A stretch of DNA of 64,000 nucleotides from UBA2287 sp037442025 (GTDB lineage: Bacteria; Bacteroidota; Bacteroidia; Bacteroidales; Tenuifilaceae): assembly GCA_037442025.1 (NCBI GenBank), contig JBBIRB010000005.1, positions 1 through 64,000 on the forward strand, given 5' to 3'. The translations under genes were made by a program, and so were the position numbers. Below are positions 1 to 9,227 of this stretch, piece after piece (within the stretch, counting starts at the first letter, position 1; every line of letters begins with the position of its first letter). The notes below the pieces were generated by a model. That model was not told where the DNA came from, did not search any database, and saw only the letters and a list, made by a program, of their open reading frames with translations.

Positions 1-1071
1 GTCAACCGAAGCCCTGAGTTGCTCCTTAACCCCCATAAATCGGGGTTTATCGTCGTAAATTACGCAGGCATTAGTAGATATTGACACTTCGCAGTCGGTG
101 AATGCATACAGTGCATCGATGGTAATATCGGGCGAAATATCGGGAGCCAAATGGATAAGAATCTCAACGTTTTCGGCGGTATTATCATCAATCTTCTTAA
201 TTTTTATTTTTCCCTTGTCGTTAGCCTTTATAATTGAATCGATGAGCGATGTGGTGGTTTTTCCAAAGGGAATTTCGGTAATGGCAAGCGTTTTCTTATC
301 TATCTTCGAAATGCGGGCGCGTACCTTTACGGCACCTCCCCTCAATCCATCGTTGTAGCGCGAGCAGTCCATAAGTCCTGCTGTTGGAAAATCGGGATAT
401 AATTCAAAATCTTTACCCTTCAGGTAAAATATGGCCGCATCGATGAGTTCGTTGAAGTTGTGGGGCAGAATTTTCGAAGCCAATCCAACGGCAATACCCT
501 CAACCCCCTGTGCCAGCAAAAGTGGAAACTTTACGGGCAATGTAACGGGTTCCTGGTTGCGCCCATCGTAGCTGAGCATCCACTCGGTAACTTTGGGATT
601 GAACACCACATCGTGAGCAAATTTGGACAGACGAGCTTCGATGTAGCGGGGAGCTGCTGCACCATCGCCTGTTAAAATATTACCCCAGTTTCCCTGCATA
701 TCGATTAGCAGATCCTTTTGCCCCAATTGCACCAAAGCATCGCCAATGGATGCATCGCCATGGGGGTGGTACTGCATGGTGTAACCAATTATGTTGGCCA
801 CCTTGTTGTAGCGTCCGTCATCGAGACGCTTCATGGCGTGGAGAATGCGCCGCTGAACGGGTTTCAACCCATCGTCGAGGTGTGGAACGGCCCGTTCGAG
901 GATAACGTACGAGGCGTAGTCGAGAAACCAGTCCCTGTACATTCCGGTAAGGTGCACCTTTTTGGCCGAGTCGCCGGTGAGGCGAGCGATTCGTTCGTGC
1001 TCTTCGGGAGTGGTATTTCGTGAGTCGTTACTATCTAAAATGGCTTCCGCATCAAAATCATCGAGTCGCAT
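1..1071 (-). CDS. parC: DNA topoisomerase IV subunit A (ParC), 3' part beyond the left edge
   Basis: Catalytic breakage-reunion subunit of topoisomerase IV, which decatenates daughter chromosomes. The visible 357 codons run open from ATG at 1071 to the window edge with no stop. The 5Y-CAP core is clear: the motif GDGAAAPRYIEARLSK holds the predicted catalytic Tyr143 preceded by Arg142, and YHPHGDASIG (about 101-110) is the conserved gate motif. The start lies 34 bases after the parE stop on the same strand, so parE-parC form an operon. Choosing ParC over GyrA rests on that pairing with a ParE-type 634-residue B subunit and on the divergent N-terminus. The C-terminal beta-pinwheel is outside the window. 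Confidence 0.93.
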   Translation of the reverse strand, partial: MRLDDFDAEAILDSNDSRNTTPEEHERIARLTGDSAKKVHLTGMYRDWFLDYASYVILERAVPHLDDGLKPVQRRILHAMKRLDDGRYNKVANIIGYTMQYHPHGDASIGDALVQLGQKDLLIDMQGNWGNILTGDGAAAPRYIEARLSKFAHDVVFNPKVTEWMLSYDGRNQEPVTLPVKFPLLLAQGVEGIAVGLASKILPHNFNELIDAAIFYLKGKDFELYPDFPTAGLMDCSRYNDGLRGGAVKVRARISKIDKKTLAITEIPFGKTTTSLIDSIIKANDKGKIKIKKIDDNTAENVEILIHLAPDISPDITIDALYAFTDCEVSISTNACVIYDDKPRFMGVKEQLRASVD

Positions 1072-1105
1072 GTGGCGAATATATGAATGGGTACTACAAT
1101 TGGGT

Positions 1106-3010
1106 TTATGCTACTGCTTCGTGGTGCTCGAGTTCGAGGGTGGCAGTATCGGTATCTGCTTTCAACTCTTCGGTTTCTTCAACCACATCCTCCTCTATCC
1201 GAAGGTTATCGATAATAAACTCTTGCCTCTCTGGGGTGTTTTTACCCATGTAAAACGAGAGCAAATCGGAAATAGAATCGTGGGAGGTTATTCGAACCGG
1301 ATCGAGCCTGATTTCGGGTCCAATGAAATTCCGAAACTCATCGGGCGAAATTTCACCCAAGCCTTTGAAACGGGTAATTTCGGGGTTTGGACCCAATTCC
1401 CGAATCGATTTTTCCTTTTCTTCGGGGGTGTAGCAGTAGTTCGTTTTCTTCTTATTACGCACCCGGAAAAGCGGAGTTTGCAGAATAAAAAGATGTTCCT
1501 GACGAATAAGGTCGGGAAAGAACTGCAGGAAGAAGGTGATGAGTAGTAGCCGAATATGCATTCCATCCACATCGGCGTCGGTTGCAATAACCACCCTGTT
1601 GTAGCGGAGGTTTTCCATGTCCTCCTCGATGTTGAGGGCAGCCTGAAGCAGGTTGAATTCTTCGTTTTCGTAAACAACCTTTTTGGTTAAGCCAAAGCAG
1701 TTGAGGGGTTTCCCTTTGAGTGAAAATACGGCTTGCGTATTTACATCGCGGCTTTTGGTAATGGAGCCACTGGCCGAGTCGCCCTCGGTTATAAACAGAG
1801 TAGAATCTTCTGCCCGGGGATCCTTGGAATTGTAGTGCACCCGGCAGTCGCGCAACTTTCGATTGTGAAGGTTCGCCTTTTTGGCCCTTTCGCGGGCCAA
1901 TTTTTGGATTCCCGAAATGGCTTTTCGTTCCTTTTCCGACTCGAGAATTTTCTGTAGTAGGCCATTGGCAATGTCGGGGTTCTTATGCAAGAAATTGTCG
2001 AGGGTTGTTCGAATAAAGTCGCCCACAAACTGCCGAACCGATGGCCCGTTGGGTCCCATATCCTTGCTACCCAATTTGGTTTTGGTTTGCGACTCGAACA
2101 CGGGATCCTCAACCCTAACGCTAATACCTGCAATAATTGAGGTTCGAATGTCGGATGCATCGAAATCTTTCTTGTAAAACCTACGGATGGTTTCAACATA
2201 CGCCTCGCGAAAAGCAGCTAGGTGCGAACCTCCCTGGGTGGTATGTTGCCCGTTAACAAAGGTATAGTAATCTTCTCCGTAACCATTTCCGTGGGTAATT
2301 GCCAGTTCAATATCGGGCCCCTTCAGGTGGATGGGCTGGTAAAGAGTTTCGCCTTTAATATTCTCGTTAAGCAGGTCGAGCAACCCGTTTTTAGAAACGA
2401 ACGGTTTACCGTTAAGTTTTATTATCAGGCTCGTATTAAGATAGGTATAATTACGAACCATGGTTTCAACGTACTCCATTTGAAAGTTGAAGCGCCCAAA
2501 TATGGTATCGTCGGGCAGAAAGCGAACCAAGGTGCCATTGCTTTCATTTAGAGAATCGATATCGTGTTCGGCCAGTTTTTCGCCTGCTGAAAACTCAATG
2601 AGCTTCGATTTGCCTTCGCGTACGCTCTGTATTACGAAGGATTTCGAAAGGGCGTTCACAGCCTTTATACCTACTCCATTAAGACCAACCGACTTTTTGA
2701 AAACCTTCGAATCGTACTTGGCACCAGTATTCATTTTCGATGCCACATCTACTAATTTTCCGAGCGGAATTCCGCGACCAAAGTCGCGAATAGTAACTTC
2801 CTGATTGTTAATGTTCAGCTCAATGGTTTTTCCAAAACCCATCATGAACTCGTCAACCGAGTTGTCGAATACCTCTTTCAGCAATATGTAAATACCATCG
2901 TCGGGTTGTGAGCCATCGCCCAATTTGCCAATGTACATGCCCGGGCGTTTCCGCACGTGCTCCTTCCAGTCGAGGGTTCTAATGCTGTCTTCTGAATAGT
3001 TTCCGTCCAT
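1106..3010 (-). CDS. parE: DNA topoisomerase IV subunit B (ParE)
   Basis: ATPase subunit of topoisomerase IV, 634 residues. The GHKL ATP-binding domain shows EVFDNSVDEF with the Mg-binding Asn at residue 50, GRGIP at 78-82 and GLNGVGIKAVNA at 109-120. The transducer domain follows to about 390. The TOPRIM domain has EGDSAS at 409-414 and DADVDG at 478-483, the metal-binding acidic residues. The length matches short type IIA B subunits without the large GyrB insertion. The ATG at 3010 is the only good start and is followed at once by the conserved N-terminal strap. parC follows 34 bases downstream. The 228-base gap upstream separates it from the divergent M28 peptidase. Confidence 0.95.
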   Translation of the reverse strand: MDGNYSEDSIRTLDWKEHVRKRPGMYIGKLGDGSQPDDGIYILLKEVFDNSVDEFMMGFGKTIELNINNQEVTIRDFGRGIPLGKLVDVASKMNTGAKYDSKVFKKSVGLNGVGIKAVNALSKSFVIQSVREGKSKLIEFSAGEKLAEHDIDSLNESNGTLVRFLPDDTIFGRFNFQMEYVETMVRNYTYLNTSLIIKLNGKPFVSKNGLLDLLNENIKGETLYQPIHLKGPDIELAITHGNGYGEDYYTFVNGQHTTQGGSHLAAFREAYVETIRRFYKKDFDASDIRTSIIAGISVRVEDPVFESQTKTKLGSKDMGPNGPSVRQFVGDFIRTTLDNFLHKNPDIANGLLQKILESEKERKAISGIQKLARERAKKANLHNRKLRDCRVHYNSKDPRAEDSTLFITEGDSASGSITKSRDVNTQAVFSLKGKPLNCFGLTKKVVYENEEFNLLQAALNIEEDMENLRYNRVVIATDADVDGMHIRLLLITFFLQFFPDLIRQEHLFILQTPLFRVRNKKKTNYCYTPEEKEKSIRELGPNPEITRFKGLGEISPDEFRNFIGPEIRLDPVRITSHDSISDLLSFYMGKNTPERQEFIIDNLRIEEDVVEETEELKADTDTATLELEHHEAVA

Positions 3011-3200
3011 AATATAAAATCGTCCCTAGTAACCCACAAAAGTAGAAATAAAAAATGCCGTTGCGAAAAGAGTTTATTAACAATTGGGCCAAGTAATGAA
3101 CAGCCACAGGACCCGCTACGACTATTTATTCGACTTATTAGCAAGGCATTAGCGAAGAAAAGGTTGGATTAAAAAATAATCGTACTTGAACTTAAACCTT

Positions 3201-3208
3201 TAGGTTTG
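3201..3208 (+). promoter_or_regulatory. Candidate -7 element (TAGGTTTG) for the M28 peptidase gene
   Basis: TAGGTTTG fits the Bacteroidota primary sigma -7 consensus TAnnTTTG and lies 30 bases before the peptidase ATG. No well-spaced -33 TTG is visible, so the call is tentative. Confidence 0.35.
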
Positions 3209-3238
3209 GGGCACTTCCAATGAGAAAAATAAAATTAA

Positions 3239-4834
3239 ATGAAAAAACGCTTCATTTGCTTTTGGCTTTCCCTGTTCATCGTGATATCCGAGGCTTTCGC
3301 CCAAACCGATCCTGCAATCCAACGGATTATTGAACTGGGCAGAACCGACAACCAAACCATGCAGCATTTGGATGTACTGAGCAACCGAATTGGAGGCCGC
3401 CCGGTAGGTTCATCTAACTACGAGTCGGCGGTGCAATGGGCATCACAAAAGTTCCGCGAATGGGGCATGGAGGTAGTTCTACACCAAACTGGCACCCTTC
3501 CGGTGGGCTTTAATCGGGGCCCATGGTTTGGCCGATTGCTCGACGAGAATGGCACCATACTCCATTTTGCAACCCCATCGTATACTGTTGGAACCAAAGG
3601 AGTACAGAGGGGGCACGTAGTTTTTGAGCCCAAAACCCGCCGTGAACTCGACCGCATGAAAGGGAAACTGAAAGGAGCCTGGGTACTGATAGCTGGCAAG
3701 AATACTGGATGGCCCATCGATTTTTCGGAAAGTGCAAACAAGCGACGCGACTCAATAATAGCCATAAATACCGAAACGGAAAGAAAGAACGATGAAATTC
3801 GTCGTCAAAACTGGATGAATCGAAACGGTGGCGAGCAAAAAGAGCTGCTACCCATGGCTGATGAGCCTTGCCTATTCTACAAGGAAATGGTAGAGGCCGG
3901 AATCCTTGGTATAATACAATCGAGCCCTGTACCCATAAGCGCACTGTACGACCGCAAGAATATTGATGCCCTAACCTGGAACAACCTTCCCAAAGTTCCC
4001 GATATTAAGCTCGACGAGCACCAGTATAAACAGATTGAGCAAATGGCAAAGGAACGTCGGTACTTCCAGCTCGAATTCGACATACGCAACCATTTTAGGC
4101 CTGGGCCTATAGCGTACCATACAGTAATTGGTATTATAAAAGGCACCGAACTCCCCGAAGAGTATGTAATTATGGGAGGACACCTCGATGCGTTCGATGT
4201 GGCCACCGGAGCCTCCGATAATGCTTCGGGAGTAGTTCCTGCTATGGAAGCAGCCCGCCTTATTATGAAAGCCGGTGGCAAACCCAAACGTACCATTTTG
4301 GTTTGCCTATGGTCGGGCGAGGAGTTTGGTTTATTGGGATCGACTGCGTGGGTAAACGATAATACGGATAAACTCAATAGTATCTCGGCCATGTTCAACC
4401 GCGATGGCGGGCCCAACGTTGCAACAAGCATTACGGTTCCTGCAGCCATGATGACCGATTTCGAAACCATTTGCCAACCCATATCCAGCATTAATCCCAA
4501 ATTCCCCTTCACTGTGCGTAAAGCAACCCCACGACCTAAACCAAAAACAGCAGGGGGTACCGATACGGCACCATTTATAATGAAAGGGGTACCCACTTTC
4601 CAGTTTGGAACCGACGACATAAATGGATACGATTTTAATTACGGTGAAATTTGGCATACCGAACGCGATACTTACGAGAAATGCCCTGCAGATTATATGG
4701 ACCACACCTCAATTGTTACTGCCATTGTGGTATATGGCGTAGCCAACCTTAACCATTTGCTCTCGCGCGAAGGATTATTTGCACCCGACGAGCCGGTTAA
4801 ACCAGCTCCAGCTAACAAAAAGAAACGCAAATAG
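3239..4834 (+). CDS. Exported M28-family zinc metallopeptidase with PA domain
   Basis: Secreted aminopeptidase/carboxypeptidase of the M28 (carboxypeptidase Q-like) type, 531 residues. A signal peptide covers about residues 1-21 and ends in AFAQ. A protease-associated insertion occupies roughly residues 100-290. The co-catalytic zinc site is complete: GGHLDAFD (His315), GASDNASG (Asp327), WSGEEFGLLG (catalytic Glu361, ligand Glu362), NRDGG (Asp389) and a late IWHTERDT with the last His. A lysine-rich tail ends the protein. The gene stands alone between divergent parE and grpE. An intrinsic terminator follows at 4877-4910. The peptide substrate cannot be inferred. Confidence 0.88.
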   Translation: MKKRFICFWLSLFIVISEAFAQTDPAIQRIIELGRTDNQTMQHLDVLSNRIGGRPVGSSNYESAVQWASQKFREWGMEVVLHQTGTLPVGFNRGPWFGRLLDENGTILHFATPSYTVGTKGVQRGHVVFEPKTRRELDRMKGKLKGAWVLIAGKNTGWPIDFSESANKRRDSIIAINTETERKNDEIRRQNWMNRNGGEQKELLPMADEPCLFYKEMVEAGILGIIQSSPVPISALYDRKNIDALTWNNLPKVPDIKLDEHQYKQIEQMAKERRYFQLEFDIRNHFRPGPIAYHTVIGIIKGTELPEEYVIMGGHLDAFDVATGASDNASGVVPAMEAARLIMKAGGKPKRTILVCLWSGEEFGLLGSTAWVNDNTDKLNSISAMFNRDGGPNVATSITVPAAMMTDFETICQPISSINPKFPFTVRKATPRPKPKTAGGTDTAPFIMKGVPTFQFGTDDINGYDFNYGEIWHTERDTYEKCPADYMDHTSIVTAIVVYGVANLNHLLSREGLFAPDEPVKPAPANKKKRK

Positions 4835-4876
4835 AAATTAATTCACATCAAAATAATTCAATATTATTTTCACCTC

Positions 4877-4910
4877 AGGTTCTGAATGGTTTCCTTTCAG
4901 AACCTTTTTA
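4877..4910 (+). terminator. Intrinsic terminator after the M28 peptidase gene
   Basis: Perfect 10-base arms AGGTTCTGAA (4877-4886) and TTCAGAACCT (4896-4905) around a 9-base loop, followed by a T run. The grpE -7 element begins two bases further on, so terminator and next promoter are fused. Confidence 0.85.
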
Positions 4911-4911
4911 A

Positions 4912-4919
4912 TATCTTTG
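4912..4919 (+). promoter_or_regulatory. -7 promoter element (TATCTTTG) for grpE-dnaJ
   Basis: Exact match to TAnnTTTG, 106 bases upstream of the grpE ATG. Its -33 region falls inside the right arm and loop of the preceding terminator hairpin, and no clear TTG is present there. The predicted leader is about 100 bases long. Confidence 0.55.
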
Positions 4920-4958
4920 TGCCATTTTGTCGCAAACTACCTTATGGAATGCAATTTG

Positions 4959-4996
4959 AATAGCAACTTGCCCACAATAAAAGGTGCTATTTTTTA
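4959..4996 (+). promoter_or_regulatory. Terminator-like hairpin in the grpE leader
   Basis: AATAGCA (4959-4965) pairs with TGCTATT (4985-4991), with extra CTT/AGG pairing inside, and is followed directly by a T run to 4995. It lies between the predicted transcription start and the grpE ATG. It could attenuate or stabilise the heat-shock transcript. Function is inferred only from shape and place. Confidence 0.35.
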
Positions 4997-5024
4997 ATCT
5001 GTAATAAAAATAAGTAATTGGCAT

Positions 5025-5576
5025 ATGAGCAAGAAACATAAGCAAAACGAGGAACCCATTAAGAATAACAAATCTGCTGAAACCACCGAAGCGCAAGTTA
5101 CCAAAGAAGAAACCAAGGCGGTAAGTGATGAGCAACCCAATTTCGAAGCCCAGTTCGAGGAAATGCGCGATAAATACCTTCGGATTTCGGCCGAATTCGA
5201 CAATTACCGCAAAAGAACCCAGCGCGAAAAAATGGACCTCATTAAGTACGCTTCTGAGGATGTGCTAAAAAGCCTACTTCCGGTAATCGACGATTTTGAA
5301 AGGGCCATAAAGAGCACAAACGCATCCACCGATATTGAAGCCGTAAAGCATGGGCTTCAACTTATCCACTCCAAGTTTGGTGAATTTTTACGCACCAATG
5401 GTGTTCAGGAGGTTCAGGCCGTTGGGCTCGAACTCAATACCGATATGCACGAAGCAATCACAAAGGTTCCGGTTCAGGACGATGCCCAAAAAGGAAAAAT
5501 AATCGATGTGGTTGAAAAAGGATATTTGCTAAACGAAAAAGTAATTCGTTTTTCGAAAGTGGTGGTAGGCGAATAG
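5025..5576 (+). CDS. grpE: Nucleotide exchange factor GrpE
   Basis: Cytosolic co-chaperone that releases ADP from DnaK. It has 183 residues, normal for the family. A hydrophilic, lysine/glutamate-rich N-terminal stretch (1-40) precedes a long dimerising coiled coil (about 45-110) with the family signature RISAEFDNYRKR. The C-terminal beta-wing region contains GVQEVQAVG and ends in LNEKVIRFSKVVVGE, the usual GrpE finish. The dnaJ gene follows after 18 bases, giving the common grpE-dnaJ pair; dnaK is not in the window. No CIRCE element is visible upstream, in keeping with Bacteroidota. Confidence 0.96.
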   Translation: MSKKHKQNEEPIKNNKSAETTEAQVTKEETKAVSDEQPNFEAQFEEMRDKYLRISAEFDNYRKRTQREKMDLIKYASEDVLKSLLPVIDDFERAIKSTNASTDIEAVKHGLQLIHSKFGEFLRTNGVQEVQAVGLELNTDMHEAITKVPVQDDAQKGKIIDVVEKGYLLNEKVIRFSKVVVGE

Positions 5577-5594
5577 GTTGAAAAATAAAATGCA

Positions 5595-6740
5595 ATGGCA
5601 AAACGAGATTACTACGAGGTTTTAGGTGTTGGCAAGAATGCTGGCAAGGACGAAATTAAAAAAGCCTACCGGCAAATGGCTTTAAAATACCACCCCGATA
5701 AGAACCCCGGCGATAAGGAAGCAGAAGAAAGATTTAAGGAGGCAGCCGAAGCCTACGAAGTTCTGAGCGACGAGAATAAAAAGGCCCGCTACGATCAGTT
5801 TGGTCATGCCGGCATGAATAGCGGTTATGGTCAGTATTCGGGGGGAGGCATGACCATCGAAGATATTTTCTCGCAATTTGGCGATATTTTTGGCGGCCAT
5901 TTTGGCGGGTTCGGCGGTTTTGGGAGCCGCTCTTCGGGCCGAAGGGTTAATAAGGGTACCGACCTTCGCGTTAAAGTAAAACTTAATCTTAATGAAATAG
6001 CCAATGGCGTTGAAAAGAAGATTAAAGTAAATAAATACGTTGGATGCAAAGAGTGCTCGGGAACGGGAGCAGCCAAAAGCTCATCGTATTCCACTTGCTC
6101 AACCTGCCGTGGCTCGGGATATGTTACACGTGTGGCCAACACGCTTTTAGGCCAAATGCAAACCACTTCTCCCTGCCCCACTTGCCAGGGAGAAGGTAAA
6201 ATTATTGCCAGTAAATGTAGCAGCTGCTCTGGCGAGGGTGTTACCTACGACTCGGAAGTGATTACAATAAAAATTCCTGCAGGTGTTGGCGAGGGAATGC
6301 AACTTTCTGTATCGGGAAAGGGTAATGCTGCCCGACGAGGAGGTGTTAACGGCGACCTGCTGGTAATGATTGAAGAGGAAAGGCATGAAGAACTCATTCG
6401 CGATGGGAACGATTTAATATACAACCTCTACCTTAGCTTCCCCGAAGCAGCTCTGGGGGCCCCGGTGGAAGTACCAACTGTTGAGGGTAAAGTAAAAATT
6501 AAAATTGAGGCTGGCACCCAGCCCGGAAAAATATTACGATTAAAGGGCAAAGGACTTCCCGATGTGAACGGCTATGGCAAGGGCGACCTTCTGGTAACCA
6601 TTAACGTTTGGGTGCCCAAAAACCTTTCGAAAGATGAAAAGGCTACTATTGAAAAACTATTAAAATCGCAGAACTTTGCTCCCAACCCCGATAGTAGCGA
6701 GCGGAACTTTTTTGAACGGATGCGAAGTTTTTTCGAATAG
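5595..6740 (+). CDS. dnaJ: Chaperone protein DnaJ
   Basis: Full-length type I J-protein of 381 residues that delivers substrates to DnaK and stimulates its ATPase. The J domain (about 1-70) contains the essential HPD in KYHPDKNPGD. A glycine/phenylalanine-rich linker follows (about 75-115, with repeated GGFG). Four zinc-binding CxxCxGxG motifs are present: CKECSGTG, CSTCRGSG, CPTCQGEG and CSSCSGEG. The C-terminal beta-sandwich substrate domains finish the protein. The gene is co-transcribed with grpE and is closed by a strong terminator at 6748-6785. Confidence 0.97.
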   Translation: MAKRDYYEVLGVGKNAGKDEIKKAYRQMALKYHPDKNPGDKEAEERFKEAAEAYEVLSDENKKARYDQFGHAGMNSGYGQYSGGGMTIEDIFSQFGDIFGGHFGGFGGFGSRSSGRRVNKGTDLRVKVKLNLNEIANGVEKKIKVNKYVGCKECSGTGAAKSSSYSTCSTCRGSGYVTRVANTLLGQMQTTSPCPTCQGEGKIIASKCSSCSGEGVTYDSEVITIKIPAGVGEGMQLSVSGKGNAARRGGVNGDLLVMIEEERHEELIRDGNDLIYNLYLSFPEAALGAPVEVPTVEGKVKIKIEAGTQPGKILRLKGKGLPDVNGYGKGDLLVTINVWVPKNLSKDEKATIEKLLKSQNFAPNPDSSERNFFERMRSFFE

Positions 6741-6747
6741 CATTTTT

Positions 6748-6785
6748 AAAAAGCGGAAAGCATTTGCTTCTCCGCTTTTTTTATG
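6748..6785 (+). terminator. Intrinsic terminator after dnaJ
   Basis: AAAAAGCGGA and TCCGCTTTTT form the outer stem, and AAGC/GCTT extends it near the loop. A T run to 6782 follows. Confidence 0.9.
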
Positions 6786-6835
6786 TTTTTAGCTTTTAGT
6801 AACATTGGCTAAACAATAGGGCACGATGGTTTTTA

Positions 6836-6843
6836 TAAATTTG
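6836..6843 (+). promoter_or_regulatory. -7 element (TAAATTTG) for the ABC transporter operon
   Basis: Exact TAnnTTTG match, 29 bases before the ABC ATPase ATG. A well-spaced -33 TTG is not evident. Confidence 0.45.
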
Positions 6844-6871
6844 TGCATCAATCCAATATACTTAATCTCTT

Positions 6872-7807
6872 ATGAATATTTTATCCGCCAGCAACATTGA
6901 GAAACGGTATGCCACTCAACTTGCGCTCGACGATGTTAGCATTAATGTCCCTGCCGGAAGCATATATGGACTTCTGGGGCCAAATGGTGCAGGTAAAACA
7001 ACCCTTATCCGTATTATTAACCGTATTACTGGCCCCGACAGGGGTGAGGTACTCTTTAATGGAAGACCCATGGGGCCTAACGATATATTCGCCATTGGAT
7101 ACCTTCCTGAGGAACGTGGGCTTTATCGCAAAATGAAAGTGGGCGAACAGGCGCTTTACCTTTCTAGGCTCAAGGGGCTCAGCCGCCAAGAGGCCCTCAA
7201 GCGCCTGAAATTCTGGTTCGAAAAACTCGAAATTCAGAGCTGGTGGGATAAAAAAATTGAGGAACTTTCGAAAGGTATGGCCCAAAAGGTTCAGTTTGTG
7301 GTTACTGTAATCCACAATCCTCAGCTGCTCATATTCGATGAGCCCTTTAGCGGTTTCGACCCCATAAATGCCAACCTAATTAAAAATGAGATTCTAGAGT
7401 TGAAAAAGAATGGTGCTACCATCATTTTTTCAACCCATAACATGAGCAGCGTAGAGGAAATGTGCGACTATATTACGCTCATTAATAAATCGAAAAATAT
7501 TCTGAGCGGCCCAATTGATGAGATTAAGTTGAAGTATGGTAGCAATGTTTACCAGATCGATTTTAAGGGTGAAGTAGACCAGCTGCGGAGCAGTCTCGAT
7601 TCGAACTATGAAATAGTTGAACACCGCAAGGAGAATGCGCACGACCTGGTTCACGTAAAGGTTAATAACTACTCAAACGACAACCGCCTGCTTAAACAGG
7701 TAATTTCTTCTGTAGAGGTTCTAGGCTTCCAACCCGTTGTTCCGGGCATGAATGAAATTTTCATTCAGGTAGTAGAGGAGTACAATCGCAACCATAAACA
7801 GCAATAG
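6872..7807 (+). CDS. ABC transporter ATP-binding protein (NatA type)
   Basis: Cytosolic ATPase of an ABC-2 type exporter, 311 residues. The Walker A motif is GLLGPNGAGKTT (near 33-44), the signature is LSKGMAQK, Walker B is LLIFDEPFSGFDP and the switch His is in STHNMSS. After the nucleotide-binding domain (about 1-220) is a C-terminal DUF4162-like extension common in NatA/drug-exporter ATPases. The permease gene follows 30 bases later. The pairing resembles NatAB sodium/drug exporters, but the substrate is not inferable from sequence. Confidence 0.92.
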   Translation: MNILSASNIEKRYATQLALDDVSINVPAGSIYGLLGPNGAGKTTLIRIINRITGPDRGEVLFNGRPMGPNDIFAIGYLPEERGLYRKMKVGEQALYLSRLKGLSRQEALKRLKFWFEKLEIQSWWDKKIEELSKGMAQKVQFVVTVIHNPQLLIFDEPFSGFDPINANLIKNEILELKKNGATIIFSTHNMSSVEEMCDYITLINKSKNILSGPIDEIKLKYGSNVYQIDFKGEVDQLRSSLDSNYEIVEHRKENAHDLVHVKVNNYSNDNRLLKQVISSVEVLGFQPVVPGMNEIFIQVVEEYNRNHKQQ

Positions 7808-7837
7808 AAAGCAAATAACCAGAAAAAATTATTGGAC

Positions 7838-9190
7838 ATGAACAATATACTACTTGTTATTGAGAGAGAATTCCTTACTCGCGTAAAGAAAAAGTCGTTC
7901 ATTATAATGACCATACTCTCCCCGCTTCTTTTTGCCGGATTGATACTGGTGCCCGCATTTATTGCTTCTATGAAGGATAAGAACGAGCGTACCATAGCAG
8001 TAATCGACGATTCGCATCTTTTCCATAACAAACTTCCCGAAACCGAATACCTTAAATTTCAATATATTGAAGACAAGGGGATTGATGAAGTAAAGGATTC
8101 TTTCGAGCAGTCGGGATACTACGCGGTTCTTTACATCGGCCATGTTATTGCCACCTCACCCGATGGGGTTATACTATACTCCAACTCCCAACCATCTATC
8201 GATATAACTTCGCATATATCTGGCGCAATTAGTAAGGAAATTGAAAACCAGAAGCTGAAATCGTACAACATCGAAAATCTCGATGAGATTCTGAAGAACA
8301 TTAAAACCAATGTTCGGGTTCGAACGGTAAAGTGGACTAAAGACGGTGAAGCCAAGGAAAGTTCAACCGAATTGGCCATGGGAATTGCTTACATTTTAAG
8401 TTTCATGATTTACATGATGATATTCATGTTCGGTTCACAGGTAATGCGTGGAGTTATTGAGGAGAAGAGCAACCGCATTGTGGAGGTTATTGTTTCGTCG
8501 GTTAAGCCCTTTCAGCTTATGATGGGAAAGATTCTGGGCATTGCGGCAGTAGGCATTACCCAAATTCTTATTTGGATAGTATTAACCTATGGTTTGGTAA
8601 CCGTATTTGGTGGCTACCTGGCTGGCAATCAAACAAAAAATCAACCCCAACAAGAAATGCCCACCAGCATTATGAATCAAGGGGGAAGCATGCAAGCAAT
8701 ACCTGCCGAGGCTGCAACCGATGGAGTTGCAAGCAGCGTACTTTCAGCCTTTGGCAATACCAATTTTATATTCATTATTGGTTGGTTTATATTCTTTTTC
8801 CTTGGAGGGTATTTACTCTACGCGGCTATGTTTGCAGCTGTGGGTTCGGCGGTCGATAACGAAGCCGATACCCAGCAGCTCATTTTACCTATAACCATGC
8901 CCCTAATTTTGGGCCTGATAATTATGGCAAGCACTTTTACTGCCCCCGAGAAGGCAAGTACAATTCTCTTCTGGTTCTCCATAATTCCATTCACTTCGCC
9001 CATTGTAATGATGACCCGCTTGCCCTACGAACCCCAATTGTGGGAACTGCTCCTTTCGGCTTCGTTGCTTATAGTAACATTTATTCTAATAACATGGCTG
9101 GCAGGTAAGATATACCGTGTTGGTATACTTATGTATGGCAAAAAGCATACTTGGAAAGAAATGTGGAAATGGATTAGGTACGGTGGTTGA
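7838..9190 (+). CDS. ABC-2 type transporter permease (NatB type)
   Basis: Inner-membrane partner of the preceding ATPase, 450 residues from ATG 7838; a TTG two codons earlier is a less likely start. The first transmembrane helix (about 20-42) is followed by a large extracytoplasmic domain (about 45-180). A cluster of five further helices lies at about 183-430, with the YxxxFxFGSQVMRGVIEEK segment characteristic of ABC-2 permeases linked to NatA ATPases. A Gln/Met-rich soluble loop (about 260-295) interrupts the membrane cluster. The purS gene lies 37 bases downstream and may be read through. Confidence 0.88.
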   Translation: MNNILLVIEREFLTRVKKKSFIIMTILSPLLFAGLILVPAFIASMKDKNERTIAVIDDSHLFHNKLPETEYLKFQYIEDKGIDEVKDSFEQSGYYAVLYIGHVIATSPDGVILYSNSQPSIDITSHISGAISKEIENQKLKSYNIENLDEILKNIKTNVRVRTVKWTKDGEAKESSTELAMGIAYILSFMIYMMIFMFGSQVMRGVIEEKSNRIVEVIVSSVKPFQLMMGKILGIAAVGITQILIWIVLTYGLVTVFGGYLAGNQTKNQPQQEMPTSIMNQGGSMQAIPAEAATDGVASSVLSAFGNTNFIFIIGWFIFFFLGGYLLYAAMFAAVGSAVDNEADTQQLILPITMPLILGLIIMASTFTAPEKASTILFWFSIIPFTSPIVMMTRLPYEPQLWELLLSASLLIVTFILITWLAGKIYRVGILMYGKKHTWKEMWKWIRYGG

Positions 9191-9227
9191 TTTGGTTTTT
9201 TTTAATTAGTTTTGAAAAAAAATAGTT

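Noticed and set aside
3877..4620. 247-codon minus-strand frame inside the M28 peptidase gene
   Set aside because: It is exactly antisense to a gene with a full set of zinc ligands and shows no motif, signal peptide or promoter of its own.
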